Source of the DNA: Streptomyces sp. TLI_146
GTDB lineage: Bacteria > Actinomycetota > Actinomycetes > Streptomycetales > Streptomycetaceae
Reading direction: 5' to 3'
Length of the DNA stretch: 64,000 nucleotides
Assembly: GCF_002846415.1 (NCBI RefSeq)
Contig: NZ_PJMX01000001.1
Location: 5,580,001-5,644,000, forward strand
Of the stretch, positions 42,248 through 51,099 are shown piece by piece. The stretch's first letter is position 1. The number at the start of each line of letters is the position of its first letter. The translations under genes and the position numbers were made by a program. The notes below the pieces were generated by a model. That model was not told the DNA's origin. It did not search any database and saw only the letters and a list, made by a program, of their open reading frames with translations.

Positions 42248-43936
42248 TCAACACCCACCCCCACGCCCCCACCGATAAGGCGACTCCAGCCGGTAGACCC
42301 CCGCCCGTGGAACGGTGAGCCGAGTCCACTCCCCATCCCGCGACACACACGCCCCCTCCGCCCGCAACCACGGCGAATAAGCGACCCGCACCGTCGCCGA
42401 CCCCGCCCGCGACATCCGAACGTCCAGCGTCGCGTCGTCCCCCCGCACCACCACCCCCGGCGCGGACACCAATGGCACAGCCCCCCGCACCCGGTAGACG
42501 GCCCAGTGCGCGTCCCCCCACACCCGCTCCAGCCACGGCACACCACCCCGTACGAGCGCGGCCTCCGCCGTCGCGGGCCCGTCCGGCCGACCGTCGTGGA
42601 TGGCGACGAGCCCGACGGCCCACCGGTCGAGCCACGCCCGGTACGCCCCCGCCGAGAACGACCCGTCGTAGAACAGACGCCCCCGCTCCACGTCCAACTG
42701 CCGGTTCCAGCCCCGCGCGTTGTTGACGTACGCGCCGAGCACCGCCGCCTCGCGGTGGTTGCGCGCGGGCACCACCTCCACCCGCGTCCGGTCCGCGCCG
42801 AGCCGACGCAACTCGTCGACGAGCCCGTCGGTGTGCGACGCCCACGCGGGCGTGACCGTGGACACCCCGGTGTCGTCGAGCGTCTTGTCGCGCAGCCAGT
42901 TGACGGAGATGAGCAGCACCACGGCCAGCACGACCCGGCGCGTACGGTCGAGCCCGGGCGCGAGGAGCGCGGCGAGCAGCATGGGCGGCCCGGCGAGCCC
43001 GAGCAGCCGCTCCACGTTGGTGCCGACGGGCGAGGCCACCAGGAACGTGAGGACGACCCCCACCGCGTACACGGCGGCCCCGGCCCGAACGACCCGCCAC
43101 GTACGGGTCGGCGGCGCGGCGACCAGCAGCGCGGCGCAGACGCCGAGCGGCATCCACAACTTGCCCAGCTGCATGGGCTGTTCGCCCTCGAAGGGGAAGA
43201 GGAGGGTGGTGGCCGCGACGATCACGCACGGCGGCACACTCAGGGCGGCGGCCTTGCGCCACTGCCGATCGAGCCCGTACGCGGCACCGACGACGAGCAG
43301 GAAGAGCCCGGCGACGGGGCTGGCCATGGTGGCGAGAGCACTGCTCACACCCGCGAGCACCAGTCGCGTCCTGGAGCGCTGCACTGCCCCGAGACCCGGC
43401 CCCGCCCCCTGCACCAATAGACACGCCGCGAGCGCGAAGACGACGCCCGTCGCGAACGTCGTCCGCCCCGACACGACGTTGCACCACAGCGCCGCCGCCG
43501 CGAGCAGCGCGGGCCACACCCCCCGCCACGGCCCGTCACCCCCGAGCCGCCCGCCCCGAGCGCCCTCCGCCCGTACGAAGAGGAGGGCCATCAGCCACGT
43601 ACTGGCGACGCCCGCCACCACCGACACCGTGCGCACCCCGAACGCCGCCATCAGCCACGGCGTCAGCAGGCTGTAGTTGGCGGTGTGCGCGCCGCCGTAC
43701 CAGGACAGGTTGTACGCGGACCCCGGATGCCGGGACGCGAAACCGGCCCAGGCGAGCTGGGCCGCGAGATCGCCGCCGCCGGTGGCGAGGAACAGCGCCC
43801 ACACCGCGTACAGCGGAAGGACCGTCAGCGTCACCACGGCGGGCACGCGCAACTCGGGCCGCAGCCACCTTCCGCGCGGTGGCGAGGCGGCTGGATCCCT
43901 GCTCGTATCGGCCCGCAGGACCTGGCTGATGCCCAC
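42248..43936 (-). CDS. polytopic membrane protein, unknown function
   Basis: The 562-residue protein has about nine hydrophobic helices in its first 350 residues (VPAVVTLTVLPLYAVWALFLA, VSVVAGVASTWLMALLFVRA, TTFATGVVFALAACLLV and others), then a soluble domain of about 200 residues (VEVVPARNHREAAVLGAYVN, DVERGRLFYDGSFSAGAYRAWLDRW). Helices followed by a C-terminal extracytoplasmic domain resemble GT-C glycosyltransferase-like proteins, and the first loop SRHPGSAYNLSWYGGAHTANYS is suggestive. This is only a pattern guess. Confidence 0.6.
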   Translation of the reverse strand: MGISQVLRADTSRDPAASPPRGRWLRPELRVPAVVTLTVLPLYAVWALFLATGGGDLAAQLAWAGFASRHPGSAYNLSWYGGAHTANYSLLTPWLMAAFGVRTVSVVAGVASTWLMALLFVRAEGARGGRLGGDGPWRGVWPALLAAAALWCNVVSGRTTFATGVVFALAACLLVQGAGPGLGAVQRSRTRLVLAGVSSALATMASPVAGLFLLVVGAAYGLDRQWRKAAALSVPPCVIVAATTLLFPFEGEQPMQLGKLWMPLGVCAALLVAAPPTRTWRVVRAGAAVYAVGVVLTFLVASPVGTNVERLLGLAGPPMLLAALLAPGLDRTRRVVLAVVLLISVNWLRDKTLDDTGVSTVTPAWASHTDGLVDELRRLGADRTRVEVVPARNHREAAVLGAYVNNARGWNRQLDVERGRLFYDGSFSAGAYRAWLDRWAVGLVAIHDGRPDGPATAEAALVRGGVPWLERVWGDAHWAVYRVRGAVPLVSAPGVVVRGDDATLDVRMSRAGSATVRVAYSPWLRAEGACVSRDGEWTRLTVPRAGVYRLESPYRWGRGGGC

Positions 43937-44045
43937 CGGCCCACCTTACGGGCGGCCACTGACAAGCCCGGTGGCCCATCTCCTTCCATCTCCCTCCAGG
44001 GGCTTCCAGGGGCGATTGTCAGACCCCTTCCCTACGCTCGAAGGC

Positions 44046-45215
44046 ATGATCACCACACTCGCCGTCGAGAACTACCGGTCACTGCGGCACCTCGTCGTGC
44101 CCCTCGACCGCCTCAACGTGGTGACGGGCGCCAACGGCACCGGGAAGTCGTCGCTGTACCGCGCACTGCGGCTGCTCGCGGACTCCGCGCGCGGCGGCGC
44201 GGTCGCCGCCCTCGCGCGCGAGGGCGGGCTGCCGTCGACGCTGTGGGCGGGCCCGGAGAAGACGAGCCGCGCGGTCCGCGAGGGCCTGCGCCCGCTCCAG
44301 GGCACGGTCCGCACCGAACCGGTGAGCCTGCGGCTGGGCTTCGCGGGGGACGAGTTCGGTTACGCGGTCGACTTCGGGCACCCCGGAGGCGCGGCGGGCG
44401 ACCCCGACTCGCTCTTCACGCTCGACCCCGAGATCAAGCGCGAGGCGATCTGGAGCGGCCCGGTGCTGCGCCCGGCGTCGGTGCTCTCCGAGCGGTCGGG
44501 CCCGGCGGTGAAGGTGCGCGCGGCGGACGGCAGGTGGCACCGCTCGTCGGGCGAGATCCGGCCGTACGACTCGATGCTGGGCGAGCTCGCGGACCCGCAG
44601 CGGGCGCCGGACGTGCTGGCGGTGCGCGAGCAGATCCGCGCCTGGCGCTTCTACGACCACGTCCGCACCGACGCGCACGCGCCCGCGCGGGGGACGCACG
44701 TCGGCACGCGTACCCCGGTCCTGAGCGGGGACGGCGCGGACCTCGCCGCCGCGCTCCAGACGATCCGGGAGATCGGGGACCGGGAGGCGCTGGACGAGGC
44801 GGTCGACGCGGCGTTCCCCGGCAGCCGGGTGGAGATCGACCTGGTGGGCGGCCGCCTCGAACTCCGGCTCCGCCAGCACGGCTTGCTGCGCCCCCTGACG
44901 GCGGCGGAACTCTCCGACGGCACTCTGCGCTACCTGCTCTGGGCAGCGGCCCTGCTCACCCCCCGCCCCCCGGCCCTGATGGTCCTCAACGAGCCGGAGA
45001 CCAGCCTCCACCCGGACCTCCTGCCCCCCTTGGCCGACCTGATCCGCCAGGCGACGACCCACACCCAGATGGTGGTCGTCACCCACGCCCGCCCCCTGGC
45101 CCAGGCCCTGTCGCGCCGGGCCAACGTCATAGAACTGGTCAAGGAGTTCGGCCGCACGGTGGTCGAGGGCCAGGGAATGCTGGACGAGCCGCTGTGGCAT
45201 TGGCCGAAGAGGTGA
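44046..45215 (+). CDS. stand-alone AAA ATPase (RecF/OLD-like)
   Basis: This 389-residue SMC/RecF-like ATPase has Walker A VVTGANGTGKSSLYRALRLL, ABC-type signature ELSDGTLRYLLWAAAL, Walker B ALMVLNEPETSLHPDLLPPL and switch His in VVVTHARPLA. No TOPRIM nuclease domain is visible, unlike full OLD proteins, so it may act with a separate partner or alone in DNA repair. Next to it I see no nuclease gene. The ATG at 44046 begins MITTLAVENYRSLRH, the usual N-terminus. Confidence 0.85.
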   Translation: MITTLAVENYRSLRHLVVPLDRLNVVTGANGTGKSSLYRALRLLADSARGGAVAALAREGGLPSTLWAGPEKTSRAVREGLRPLQGTVRTEPVSLRLGFAGDEFGYAVDFGHPGGAAGDPDSLFTLDPEIKREAIWSGPVLRPASVLSERSGPAVKVRAADGRWHRSSGEIRPYDSMLGELADPQRAPDVLAVREQIRAWRFYDHVRTDAHAPARGTHVGTRTPVLSGDGADLAAALQTIREIGDREALDEAVDAAFPGSRVEIDLVGGRLELRLRQHGLLRPLTAAELSDGTLRYLLWAAALLTPRPPALMVLNEPETSLHPDLLPPLADLIRQATTHTQMVVVTHARPLAQALSRRANVIELVKEFGRTVVEGQGMLDEPLWHWPKR

Positions 45216-45247
45216 GGGGCGCGGGGAGCGGGAAGGGCCCGGAGCTC

Positions 45248-45463
45248 TCAAGGCGCCCCGGCCACCACGGCCTCGGCGATCCGCACGGCCACATGTGCCG
45301 GAACCATCCCGACATCCACCCAGGGCGTGCCCCGACCACTCACGGTGGGCCGCAGCCGAACCGTCTGCCCCTCGGGCACGCCCAGCCCCTCAAGGGCCAC
45401 CTTCAAGGCCCGCGTGGCCTCCTCGGCCCGGCCCCAGCCGTCGCGCCATGCCCGCATCTCCAT
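45248..45463 (-). CDS. small protein of the WhiJ-like islet
   Basis: The 71-residue protein includes RAEEATRALKVALEGLGVPE and GTPWVDVGMVPAHVAVRIAEAVV. It starts at an ATG whose last base overlaps the stop of the gene before it (TGATG). No motif is recognised. It is the last of a four-gene co-directional operon (47271 down to 45248). Confidence 0.6.
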   Translation of the reverse strand: MEMRAWRDGWGRAEEATRALKVALEGLGVPEGQTVRLRPTVSGRGTPWVDVGMVPAHVAVRIAEAVVAGAP

Positions 45464-45648
45464 CAGTGCGCCGCCTCTCGATGCTGACGCAACTCCACAT
45501 TGCGGTCGGAGACTCCGCTGTAGTCACCTCGCGAGCGCGCATTCTCGCGCGCGACCACGACGGACAGGCAGGGGGAACAGCCGGGTACGGCAGAGGGGTC
45601 GGACGGTAGTTCCGTCAGGCCGTATCCCTGCGGTTGCTGATTCTTCAT
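45463..45648 (-). CDS. small cysteine-pair protein of the WhiJ-like islet
   Basis: The 61-residue protein has KNQQPQGYGLTELPSDPSAVPGCSPC, then VVARENARSRGDYSGVSDRNVELRQH. GGGAGG precedes the ATG complementing 45646-45648. The CSPC pair could bind metal or form a disulfide. Small partner proteins beside WhiJ-type regulators are a known Streptomyces theme. It overlaps the next small gene by 1 bp. Confidence 0.6.
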   Translation of the reverse strand: MKNQQPQGYGLTELPSDPSAVPGCSPCLSVVVARENARSRGDYSGVSDRNVELRQHREAAH

Positions 45649-45727
45649 ATGGCCTCCCGCCATTCGCTCTGACACGGCAATGATTCACCCAGCCGTAGCG
45701 GCAGCCCAGATCCATTCGCGTTGTGGA

Positions 45728-46567
45728 CTAAAGATCACCGCGGCAGGCCGACGACCACTCCCGTAACTTCTCCCTGGCTGCTTCATCGAACAGGGCCCGC
45801 TCTTCGTATCCGGCGAACTCGTCGAGGTAGGACCTGATGTCCCGTGCATCTCGGAACACTATTGATCCCGTGGTCAGCTCGGCAGTGACCATCCTGTCGT
45901 CATAGATCGTGAACGTATTCAGGGGGAGTCCTGGCGTTCGTGTACCGACAGGGATGACTCCCAGCCGTACGTTCGGCAGGTGCGTAAGCGAGGCCAGTCG
46001 GTCTGTCTGTACGGCCATGGCGTGTGGGCCGACGAGGGGGAACCGTACGGCTTGCTCGGTCAGGATGAACGTGAACCGCTTCGACGTGTCATAGAGAACC
46101 TGTTGACGCTCCAGTTTTCCCGCGACGGCCTTGCTGGTATCGGCCGGTGAATGCGTCAGGCTGGCACGAATGTATTCCGGAGTGGCGAGCAGGCCGGTGA
46201 TCAGCGACAGCAGGAAGTACCGCATGTGCCCGGAGGAGGCTTCCAGCGCCTTCAACTCCGCCTGCCGAGTCCCCAGCCCCGCGCGTCGCAGATTCCGCAG
46301 GTTTCGCCACTCGGTGTTCGCGAGCCGGGCCAGGGACATGACCCGGTCGATTGCTTCCGGGGGAGCGTCAACGCCCCTCAGATACTGCTCCACGTCCACA
46401 ATGGACGGCCGCACCCTGGCGTTCTCGATCCGGCTCACCTTGGACTGGGAGATGTTCATTCGCTTGGCAAGCCGGTCCCCGGAGAGACCGGCCGCCTTGC
46501 GCAGTCCTTTCAGCGTGGCCGCCAACTCCTCTGTGGACTGGCCCAGCTGTTCAGGCTCGAACGTCAC
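45728..46567 (-). CDS. WhiJ-like XRE regulator, TTA codon-containing
   Basis: The 279-residue protein has an N-terminal XRE helix-turn-helix (LAATLKGLRKAAGLSGDRLAKRMNISQSKVSRIENARVRPS) and a DUF5753-type C-terminal domain (YFLLSLITGLLATPEYIRASL, YDTSKRFTFILTEQAVRFPLVGP). This is the layout of Streptomyces WhiJ-type regulators tied to development. Codon 268 is TTA, complementing 45764-45766, which in Streptomyces needs the bldA tRNA and so is usually translated late. The GTG start overlaps the upstream gene's stop by 4 bp. Base composition is lower in GC than its neighbours. Confidence 0.88.
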   Translation of the reverse strand: MTFEPEQLGQSTEELAATLKGLRKAAGLSGDRLAKRMNISQSKVSRIENARVRPSIVDVEQYLRGVDAPPEAIDRVMSLARLANTEWRNLRNLRRAGLGTRQAELKALEASSGHMRYFLLSLITGLLATPEYIRASLTHSPADTSKAVAGKLERQQVLYDTSKRFTFILTEQAVRFPLVGPHAMAVQTDRLASLTHLPNVRLGVIPVGTRTPGLPLNTFTIYDDRMVTAELTTGSIVFRDARDIRSYLDEFAGYEERALFDEAAREKLREWSSACRGDL

Positions 46568-47271
46568 CCGTTCACGTACTCCGAGAAGGGCACGGACTCG
46601 GTTACCGCGATGTGCTGATACGCGAGAAACGGCGCGGGGTCGCCCTCGTACAGTTCGCGACTGATCTGTCTGCCGTCCGGACCGTAGTTCATGAGCACGA
46701 CCGTGGAGCGATCGAAGAGCCAGAAATCCTGAACGTCGACCAAGGGGTTCTCTCGGTCGGTCACATCGAGGATGCGAATGTCCTCTCCGGCCAGCACGTG
46801 AGGCTCGTAATAGCGAGAGAACTCGAATCGCAGATACTCGGAGAGCGGGCGGGTGAGAATGCGAACGCGCCCGTTCGTCCTGCCTTCCGCGTGTTGCCTC
46901 TTGATCCGGTCGGTGTAGCCGGACCTGTAGGACTGGAGGTCGATGCGCTTGCCGTCCCTGAATGCCTGGATCTCTGCCTCTTCGTGCGGCATCAGGTACT
47001 GCGGAAGCGTTTCGAGTCGCCAGGCTTCCGCGCGGAAGTCACGAAACATCACCCGCCACTCGTCACCATCCAAGAGCACGCACGGCCTCCCGCAGTACCT
47101 CTTCCGGAATCTCGACGAGCCCTTCCCCGGCCGGTGGCGTGAACGCTTGGGAGAGGTCTCCTGGACGACGATGGAGCCGGAGGCCGTGCGGTAGACATTC
47201 GGGCAGTCCTCTTCTCCGCATGGGCCGCCGTTGCCGTTACCGGTGAGCCGGGTCAGTTCTTTCCGCGCCAT
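46564..47271 (-). CDS. DUF6879-type protein heading the WhiJ-like islet
   Basis: The 235-residue protein includes a small Cys region (GPCGEEDCPNVYRT and RYCGRPC), then a domain typical of DUF6879 proteins (FRDFRAEAWRLETLPQYLMPHEEAEIQAFRDG, RFEFSRYYEPHVLAGEDIRILDV, DFWLFDRSTVVLMNYGPDGR, PFLAYQHIAV). Such proteins commonly travel with WhiJ-like XRE regulators. It heads the operon; the next gene's start overlaps its stop. ATG complementing 47269-47271. Lower GC than nearby core genes. Confidence 0.75.
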   Translation of the reverse strand: MARKELTRLTGNGNGGPCGEEDCPNVYRTASGSIVVQETSPKRSRHRPGKGSSRFRKRYCGRPCVLLDGDEWRVMFRDFRAEAWRLETLPQYLMPHEEAEIQAFRDGKRIDLQSYRSGYTDRIKRQHAEGRTNGRVRILTRPLSEYLRFEFSRYYEPHVLAGEDIRILDVTDRENPLVDVQDFWLFDRSTVVLMNYGPDGRQISRELYEGDPAPFLAYQHIAVTESVPFSEYVNG

Positions 47272-47432
47272 GGCCGAACCCCCTGTTCCAGGACCCTGGT
47301 TGGGGCCTGTCGCCACGACGGTACGAGGGGCGGGCACAGCCGTCCATGCGTGAATGCGACTATGCGCGTCTTGGCATAAACCCGTGTCGAGCGCACGGGC
47401 TCGGCCGCTCGGTCAGCCCGGGCTCAGCCGGG

Positions 47433-48098
47433 TCAGCCGTCCGCCCTGGCCACCCCGATCGGGCAGGAGACCCCCGTCCCCCCGATCCCGCAGTACCCGC
47501 CCGGATTCTTGTCCAGGTACTGCTGGTGGTACGCCTCGGCCGGGTAGAACGTGCGGCCCTCCGCCGGCAGGATCGTCGTCGTGATCTCGCCGTGGCCCGA
47601 CGCCGTCAGGACCTTCTGGTAGGCCTCGCGGGACGCGGTGGCCGCCGCCTCCTGCGTGGCCGAGTGGGTGTAGATCGCGGAGCGGTACTGGGTGCCCACG
47701 TCGTTGCCCTGGCGGAAGCCCTGGGTGGGGTTGTGGGACTCCCAGAAGAGCTTCAGGAGGGAGTCGTACGAGACGGTCTTCGGGTCGTAGACCACCCGGA
47801 CCGCTTCCGTGTGGCCCGTCATGCCCGAGCAGACCTCGTCGTACGTGGGGTTCTGCGTGTATCCGCCCTGGTAGCCGACCAGGGTCGTCCACACGCCCTC
47901 CGTCTGCCAGAACTTGCGCTCGGCTCCCCAGAAGCAGCCCAGGCCGAAGTCCGCCACCTCCAGGCCCTCGGGGTAGGGGCCTTGCAGCGGGTTGCCCAGG
48001 ACCGTGTGGCGGTCGGGGACGGTGAATTGCGGCTCGGGGCGGCCCTTCAGGGCCTCCTCGGGCTCGGGGAGGACGGGCGTGCGGCTGTGCAGGAACAT
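47433..48098 (-). CDS. msrA: peptide methionine (S)-S-oxide reductase
   Basis: The 221-residue MsrA reduces S-methionine sulfoxide. It has the nucleophile motif FGLGCFWGAER, VGYQGGYTQNPTYDEVCSGMTGHTEAVRVVYDP, and the resolving Cys region YCGIGGTGVSCPIG. An N-terminal extension of about 45 residues is typical for actinobacteria. ATG complementing 48096-48098. Confidence 0.95.
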   Translation of the reverse strand: MFLHSRTPVLPEPEEALKGRPEPQFTVPDRHTVLGNPLQGPYPEGLEVADFGLGCFWGAERKFWQTEGVWTTLVGYQGGYTQNPTYDEVCSGMTGHTEAVRVVYDPKTVSYDSLLKLFWESHNPTQGFRQGNDVGTQYRSAIYTHSATQEAAATASREAYQKVLTASGHGEITTTILPAEGRTFYPAEAYHQQYLDKNPGGYCGIGGTGVSCPIGVARADG

Positions 48099-48249
48099 GC
48101 TGGGCTCCTCGGCCAGGGCTGCGGCTGTGGCAATGGCAGTGGCAATGGCTGTGGGGGCGGGTTCGGGTCCACCCCTTGCAACGTACGAGGGCAGGGCTGG
48201 ATTCCCCCGGTTGCCCGGCCCCCCGAGCCGCCCTCGGCGCGACCCCGCC

Positions 48250-49353
48250 TCAGCGCGGCAGCGTCGCCGGGTTCCCCCCGTTCGCCTCGTACCCGGCCAC
48301 CGCCAGCGCCCGGTATATCGCGTACTGCTCCGCCGGGTCCTGCGACAGCGTCCACGGCAGGGCGCCCACGAAGCCGTCCAGGTGGACGAACTGGTCCATC
48401 GACTCCGACCAGCGCTCCGCGCGGACCAGGAAGAACGCCAGCAGGTGGCGGACGTGGGCCAGGACCGGGTCGTCGGGGCGGGCCGAGTGGACCGCGTGCA
48501 GGGCGCCCTCCAGGGCGCGGCTCACCACCATCGTGCGGTGGAAGTCCGTGACCAGGACGATGTCGGGCATGTGCTCGTACACCGCGAACAGCGGCAGTGC
48601 GGCCAGGAGCGAGCCGTGCGGCGCCCGCGCCGCCGCCGACGTCGCGAACTCGTCCGCCAGCGCGCGCGAGCCGTGCCACTTCTCGCACCAGTAGTGGAGG
48701 GCGGACAGATGCGCCCCCATGTGGTGCGGGGCGCGGTCGATCACCTTGGCCCAGAGCTGCTCGAACTCGGGGTGGGGGTAGCCGAGGCCGCGGGCCACCG
48801 CCAGTTCGACGATGTACGGGATCGGGTCGCCGGGGGCCAGCAGCGCCGCCTCCGCGCAGACCGCGCGGGCCTCCTCCAGGATGATGCGGAAGTCGTCCTG
48901 ACCGGCCGACGACGAGCGCCACGCCTGCTGGACCAGGAACTCCGCGTGCACCTGCGCCGCCCCCGCGTCCTTGGGCGACTCCGAGCGCCACTTGCGCAGC
49001 CACGCGCCGCCGACGCCGGGGCGCTGCGCCAGCTCCAGCGAGGCCGCGCCCGCGAAGGCCTGGACGCGCTGCCAGCGCAGCTCGCCCTCCTTGGGCGTGC
49101 CCGCGAGCAGCTGCGCCGCCGCCCGCCAGTCCTGGGTGGCCTGCACCACGTCCAGTACGTCCAGGAGGTCCTGGTCCGGGCCCGGCAGCCGTACGTCCAG
49201 CTCCTCCTGGCGCGCGAAGCCGTACTCCGCGGGGTCCGCGGCGTCGGGCGCGCCCGGCTCGGCCAGCTGGATGCCGGCCCGGCGCCGCCGCAGCCACGGG
49301 CTCAGGGCCATCGTCAGCATGCACGCGGCGATCAGGATCCAGAGAATCTGCAT
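48250..49353 (-). CDS. membrane-anchored TPR-like protein
   Basis: The 367-residue protein begins with one membrane helix (ILWILIAACMLTMALSPWL) and RRRR. The rest is alpha-helical repeat-like (WRAAAQLLAGTPKEGELRWQRVQAF, WLRKWRSESPKDAGAAQVHAEFLVQQAW, ARAVCAEAALLAPGDPIPYIVELAVAR, HHMGAHLSALHYWCEKW). It most likely scaffolds other proteins at the membrane. Divergent from metB. No family name is certain. Confidence 0.7.
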   Translation of the reverse strand: MQILWILIAACMLTMALSPWLRRRRAGIQLAEPGAPDAADPAEYGFARQEELDVRLPGPDQDLLDVLDVVQATQDWRAAAQLLAGTPKEGELRWQRVQAFAGAASLELAQRPGVGGAWLRKWRSESPKDAGAAQVHAEFLVQQAWRSSSAGQDDFRIILEEARAVCAEAALLAPGDPIPYIVELAVARGLGYPHPEFEQLWAKVIDRAPHHMGAHLSALHYWCEKWHGSRALADEFATSAAARAPHGSLLAALPLFAVYEHMPDIVLVTDFHRTMVVSRALEGALHAVHSARPDDPVLAHVRHLLAFFLVRAERWSESMDQFVHLDGFVGALPWTLSQDPAEQYAIYRALAVAGYEANGGNPATLPR

Positions 49354-49556
49354 GCCTCAAGCGAAGCAGACCCCACCGACTTCTGGCGAACCCGTGCCGG
49401 GACCTGTGGATAACCCGCGTCGGCCACGCCCCCCGTTCCGCTGTCGGCCCGGCCGCCGGGGCCGCGTCCGGTGCCACGTCTCACCAAGCGGCGACCCGGA
49501 TCTCAGGAAACGGCGAGCGCCCCCCGCCCCGCCACCGGCGAACTAGGCTCTGGACC

Positions 49557-50711
49557 ATGAGCCACGAGCACCTCGACAAGAGCTTCGAGACCATCGCGAT
49601 CCACGCCGGCAACACCGCGGATCCGCTGACCGGCGCGGTCGTACCCCCGATCTACCAGGTCTCCACCTACAAGCAGGACGGCGTCGGCGGGCTGCGCGGC
49701 GGCTACGAGTACAGCCGCAGCGCCAACCCGACGCGCACCGCCCTCGAAGAGAACCTGGCGGCCCTGGAGGGCGGTGTGCGCGGGCTCGCCTTCGCCTCCG
49801 GCCTGGCCGCCGAGGACTGCCTGCTGCGTACGCTGCTGGTCCCCGGCGACCACGTGGTCATCCCCAACGACGCGTACGGCGGCACGTTCCGCCTCTTCGC
49901 CAAGGTCGTCTCCCGGTGGGGCGTGGAGTGGTCGGTCGCCGACACCTCCGACCCGGCGTCGGTGCGGGCCGCCGTCACCGACCGTACGAAGGCCATCTGG
50001 GTCGAGACGCCCTCGAACCCGCTGCTCGGTATCACCGACATCGCGGCGATCGCGGCGGTCGCCAAGGACGCCGGTGCCAAGCTGGTCGTCGACAACACCT
50101 TCGCCAGCCCCTACCTCCAGCAGCCGCTCGCGCTCGGCGCGGACGTCGTCGTGCACTCCCTGACGAAGTACATGGGCGGCCACTCGGACGTCGTCGGCGG
50201 CGCCCTCGTCACCAACTCGGCCGAGCTGGGCGAGGAGTTGGCGTACCACCAGAACGCGATGGGCGCGGTCGCCGGGCCGTTCGACTCCTGGCTGGTGCTG
50301 CGCGGCATCAAGACGCTGCCCGTGCGCATGGACCGGCACAGCGAGAACGCCGGGAAGATCGCGGAGATGCTGACCCGCCACCCCAAGGTGTCGCATGTCC
50401 TCTACCCGGGGCTGCCCGACCACCCCGGCCACGAGGTCGCGGCCAAGCAGATGCGCGCCTTCGGCGGCATGATCTCCTTCCGGGTCACCGGCGGCGAGCA
50501 GGAGGCGGTCGACCTGTGCGCCCGCACCAAGGTGTTCACCCTCGGTGAGTCGCTGGGCGGCGTCGAGTCGCTGATCGAGCACCCGGGCCGGATGACGCAC
50601 GCCAGCGTCGCCGGGTCCGCCCTGGAGGTGCCGGGCGACCTCGTGCGCCTTTCGGTCGGCATCGAGAACGTGGACGACCTGCTGGTCGACCTCCAGCAGG
50701 CGCTGGGCTGA
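49557..50711 (+). CDS. metB: cystathionine gamma-synthase
   Basis: This 384-residue PLP enzyme joins an O-acylhomoserine and cysteine in methionine synthesis. Motifs: TIAIHAGNTADPLTGAVVPPIYQ, YEYSRSANPTRTALE, FASGLAAEDCLLRTLL, VVDNTFASPYLQQPL and the PLP-Lys segment VVHSLTKYMGGHSDVVGG. Cystathionine gamma-lyase activity cannot be ruled out from sequence, as the two families overlap. It is followed by a 24-bp tandem repeat and a hairpin terminator. Confidence 0.9.
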   Translation: MSHEHLDKSFETIAIHAGNTADPLTGAVVPPIYQVSTYKQDGVGGLRGGYEYSRSANPTRTALEENLAALEGGVRGLAFASGLAAEDCLLRTLLVPGDHVVIPNDAYGGTFRLFAKVVSRWGVEWSVADTSDPASVRAAVTDRTKAIWVETPSNPLLGITDIAAIAAVAKDAGAKLVVDNTFASPYLQQPLALGADVVVHSLTKYMGGHSDVVGGALVTNSAELGEELAYHQNAMGAVAGPFDSWLVLRGIKTLPVRMDRHSENAGKIAEMLTRHPKVSHVLYPGLPDHPGHEVAAKQMRAFGGMISFRVTGGEQEAVDLCARTKVFTLGESLGGVESLIEHPGRMTHASVAGSALEVPGDLVRLSVGIENVDDLLVDLQQALG

Positions 50712-50720
50712 GCCTGGCGG

Positions 50721-50792
50721 GTCACGCTGACGACCGCCCGGTAAGTCACGCTGACGGCCGCCTGGTACGTCACGCTGACGACGGCCTCGTAA
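50721..50792. repeat. three tandem copies of a 24-bp unit
   Basis: Units at 50721-50744, 50745-50768 and 50769-50792 share GTCACGCTGACG and then CCGCCYGGTA-like halves with a few changes. They fall directly after the metB stop. Confidence 0.85.
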
Positions 50793-50819
50793 GGCGTGCC
50801 GACGTGCTGACGACCCCGT

Positions 50820-50848
50820 AGGGGTCCCGGGGGCGACCCGGGACCCCT
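50820..50848. terminator. hairpin terminator between metB and the mini anti-sigma-like gene
   Basis: Twelve-nt perfect arms at 50820-50831 and 50837-50848 with a 5-nt loop, between the convergent genes. Confidence 0.75.
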
Positions 50849-51099
50849 CACAGGCCCTCCACCGGTGGCGCCACCGTCGACGGCGGCGCCACCCACGGAT
50901 GCACCCGCGCGGCCCACACGGTGAAGGCGACCGCCGCCGCCCAGATCACCAGCCACATCAGCCGCCGCGCGGCCCGGCGGCGGCGCAGCAGCCGCAGGCC
51001 CAACTCGGCCGCTCGTACGGTGAGTTCGGCCGGCACCGGCGGGTGCGGGCCCTCCAGGAGGCGGCGGACCTCCGCCTCCTTGCGGTCGGGCAGGCTCAT
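50848..51099 (-). CDS. small membrane protein paired with the sigma-like gene
   Basis: The 83-residue protein has a cytoplasmic N-terminus (DRKEAEVRRLLEGPHPPVPAELTVRAAELGLRLL), RRRRAARR, and one helix (LMWLVIWAAAVAFTVWAA) with a short outside tail. Its start overlaps the end of the sigma-like gene by 4 bp. By position it may be an anti-sigma or anchoring partner, but it has no zinc-type anti-sigma motif. Confidence 0.7.
   Translation of the reverse strand: MSLPDRKEAEVRRLLEGPHPPVPAELTVRAAELGLRLLRRRRAARRLMWLVIWAAAVAFTVWAARVHPWVAPPSTVAPPVEGL

Noticed and set aside
39865..42546. An 893-residue minus-strand frame
   Set aside because: It crosses the alcohol dehydrogenase, repeat R7 and the regulator in a shadow frame.
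42248..43936. Call of an MFS transporter for the membrane protein
   Set aside because: Helices are followed by a large soluble C-terminal domain and no MFS loop motif was seen.
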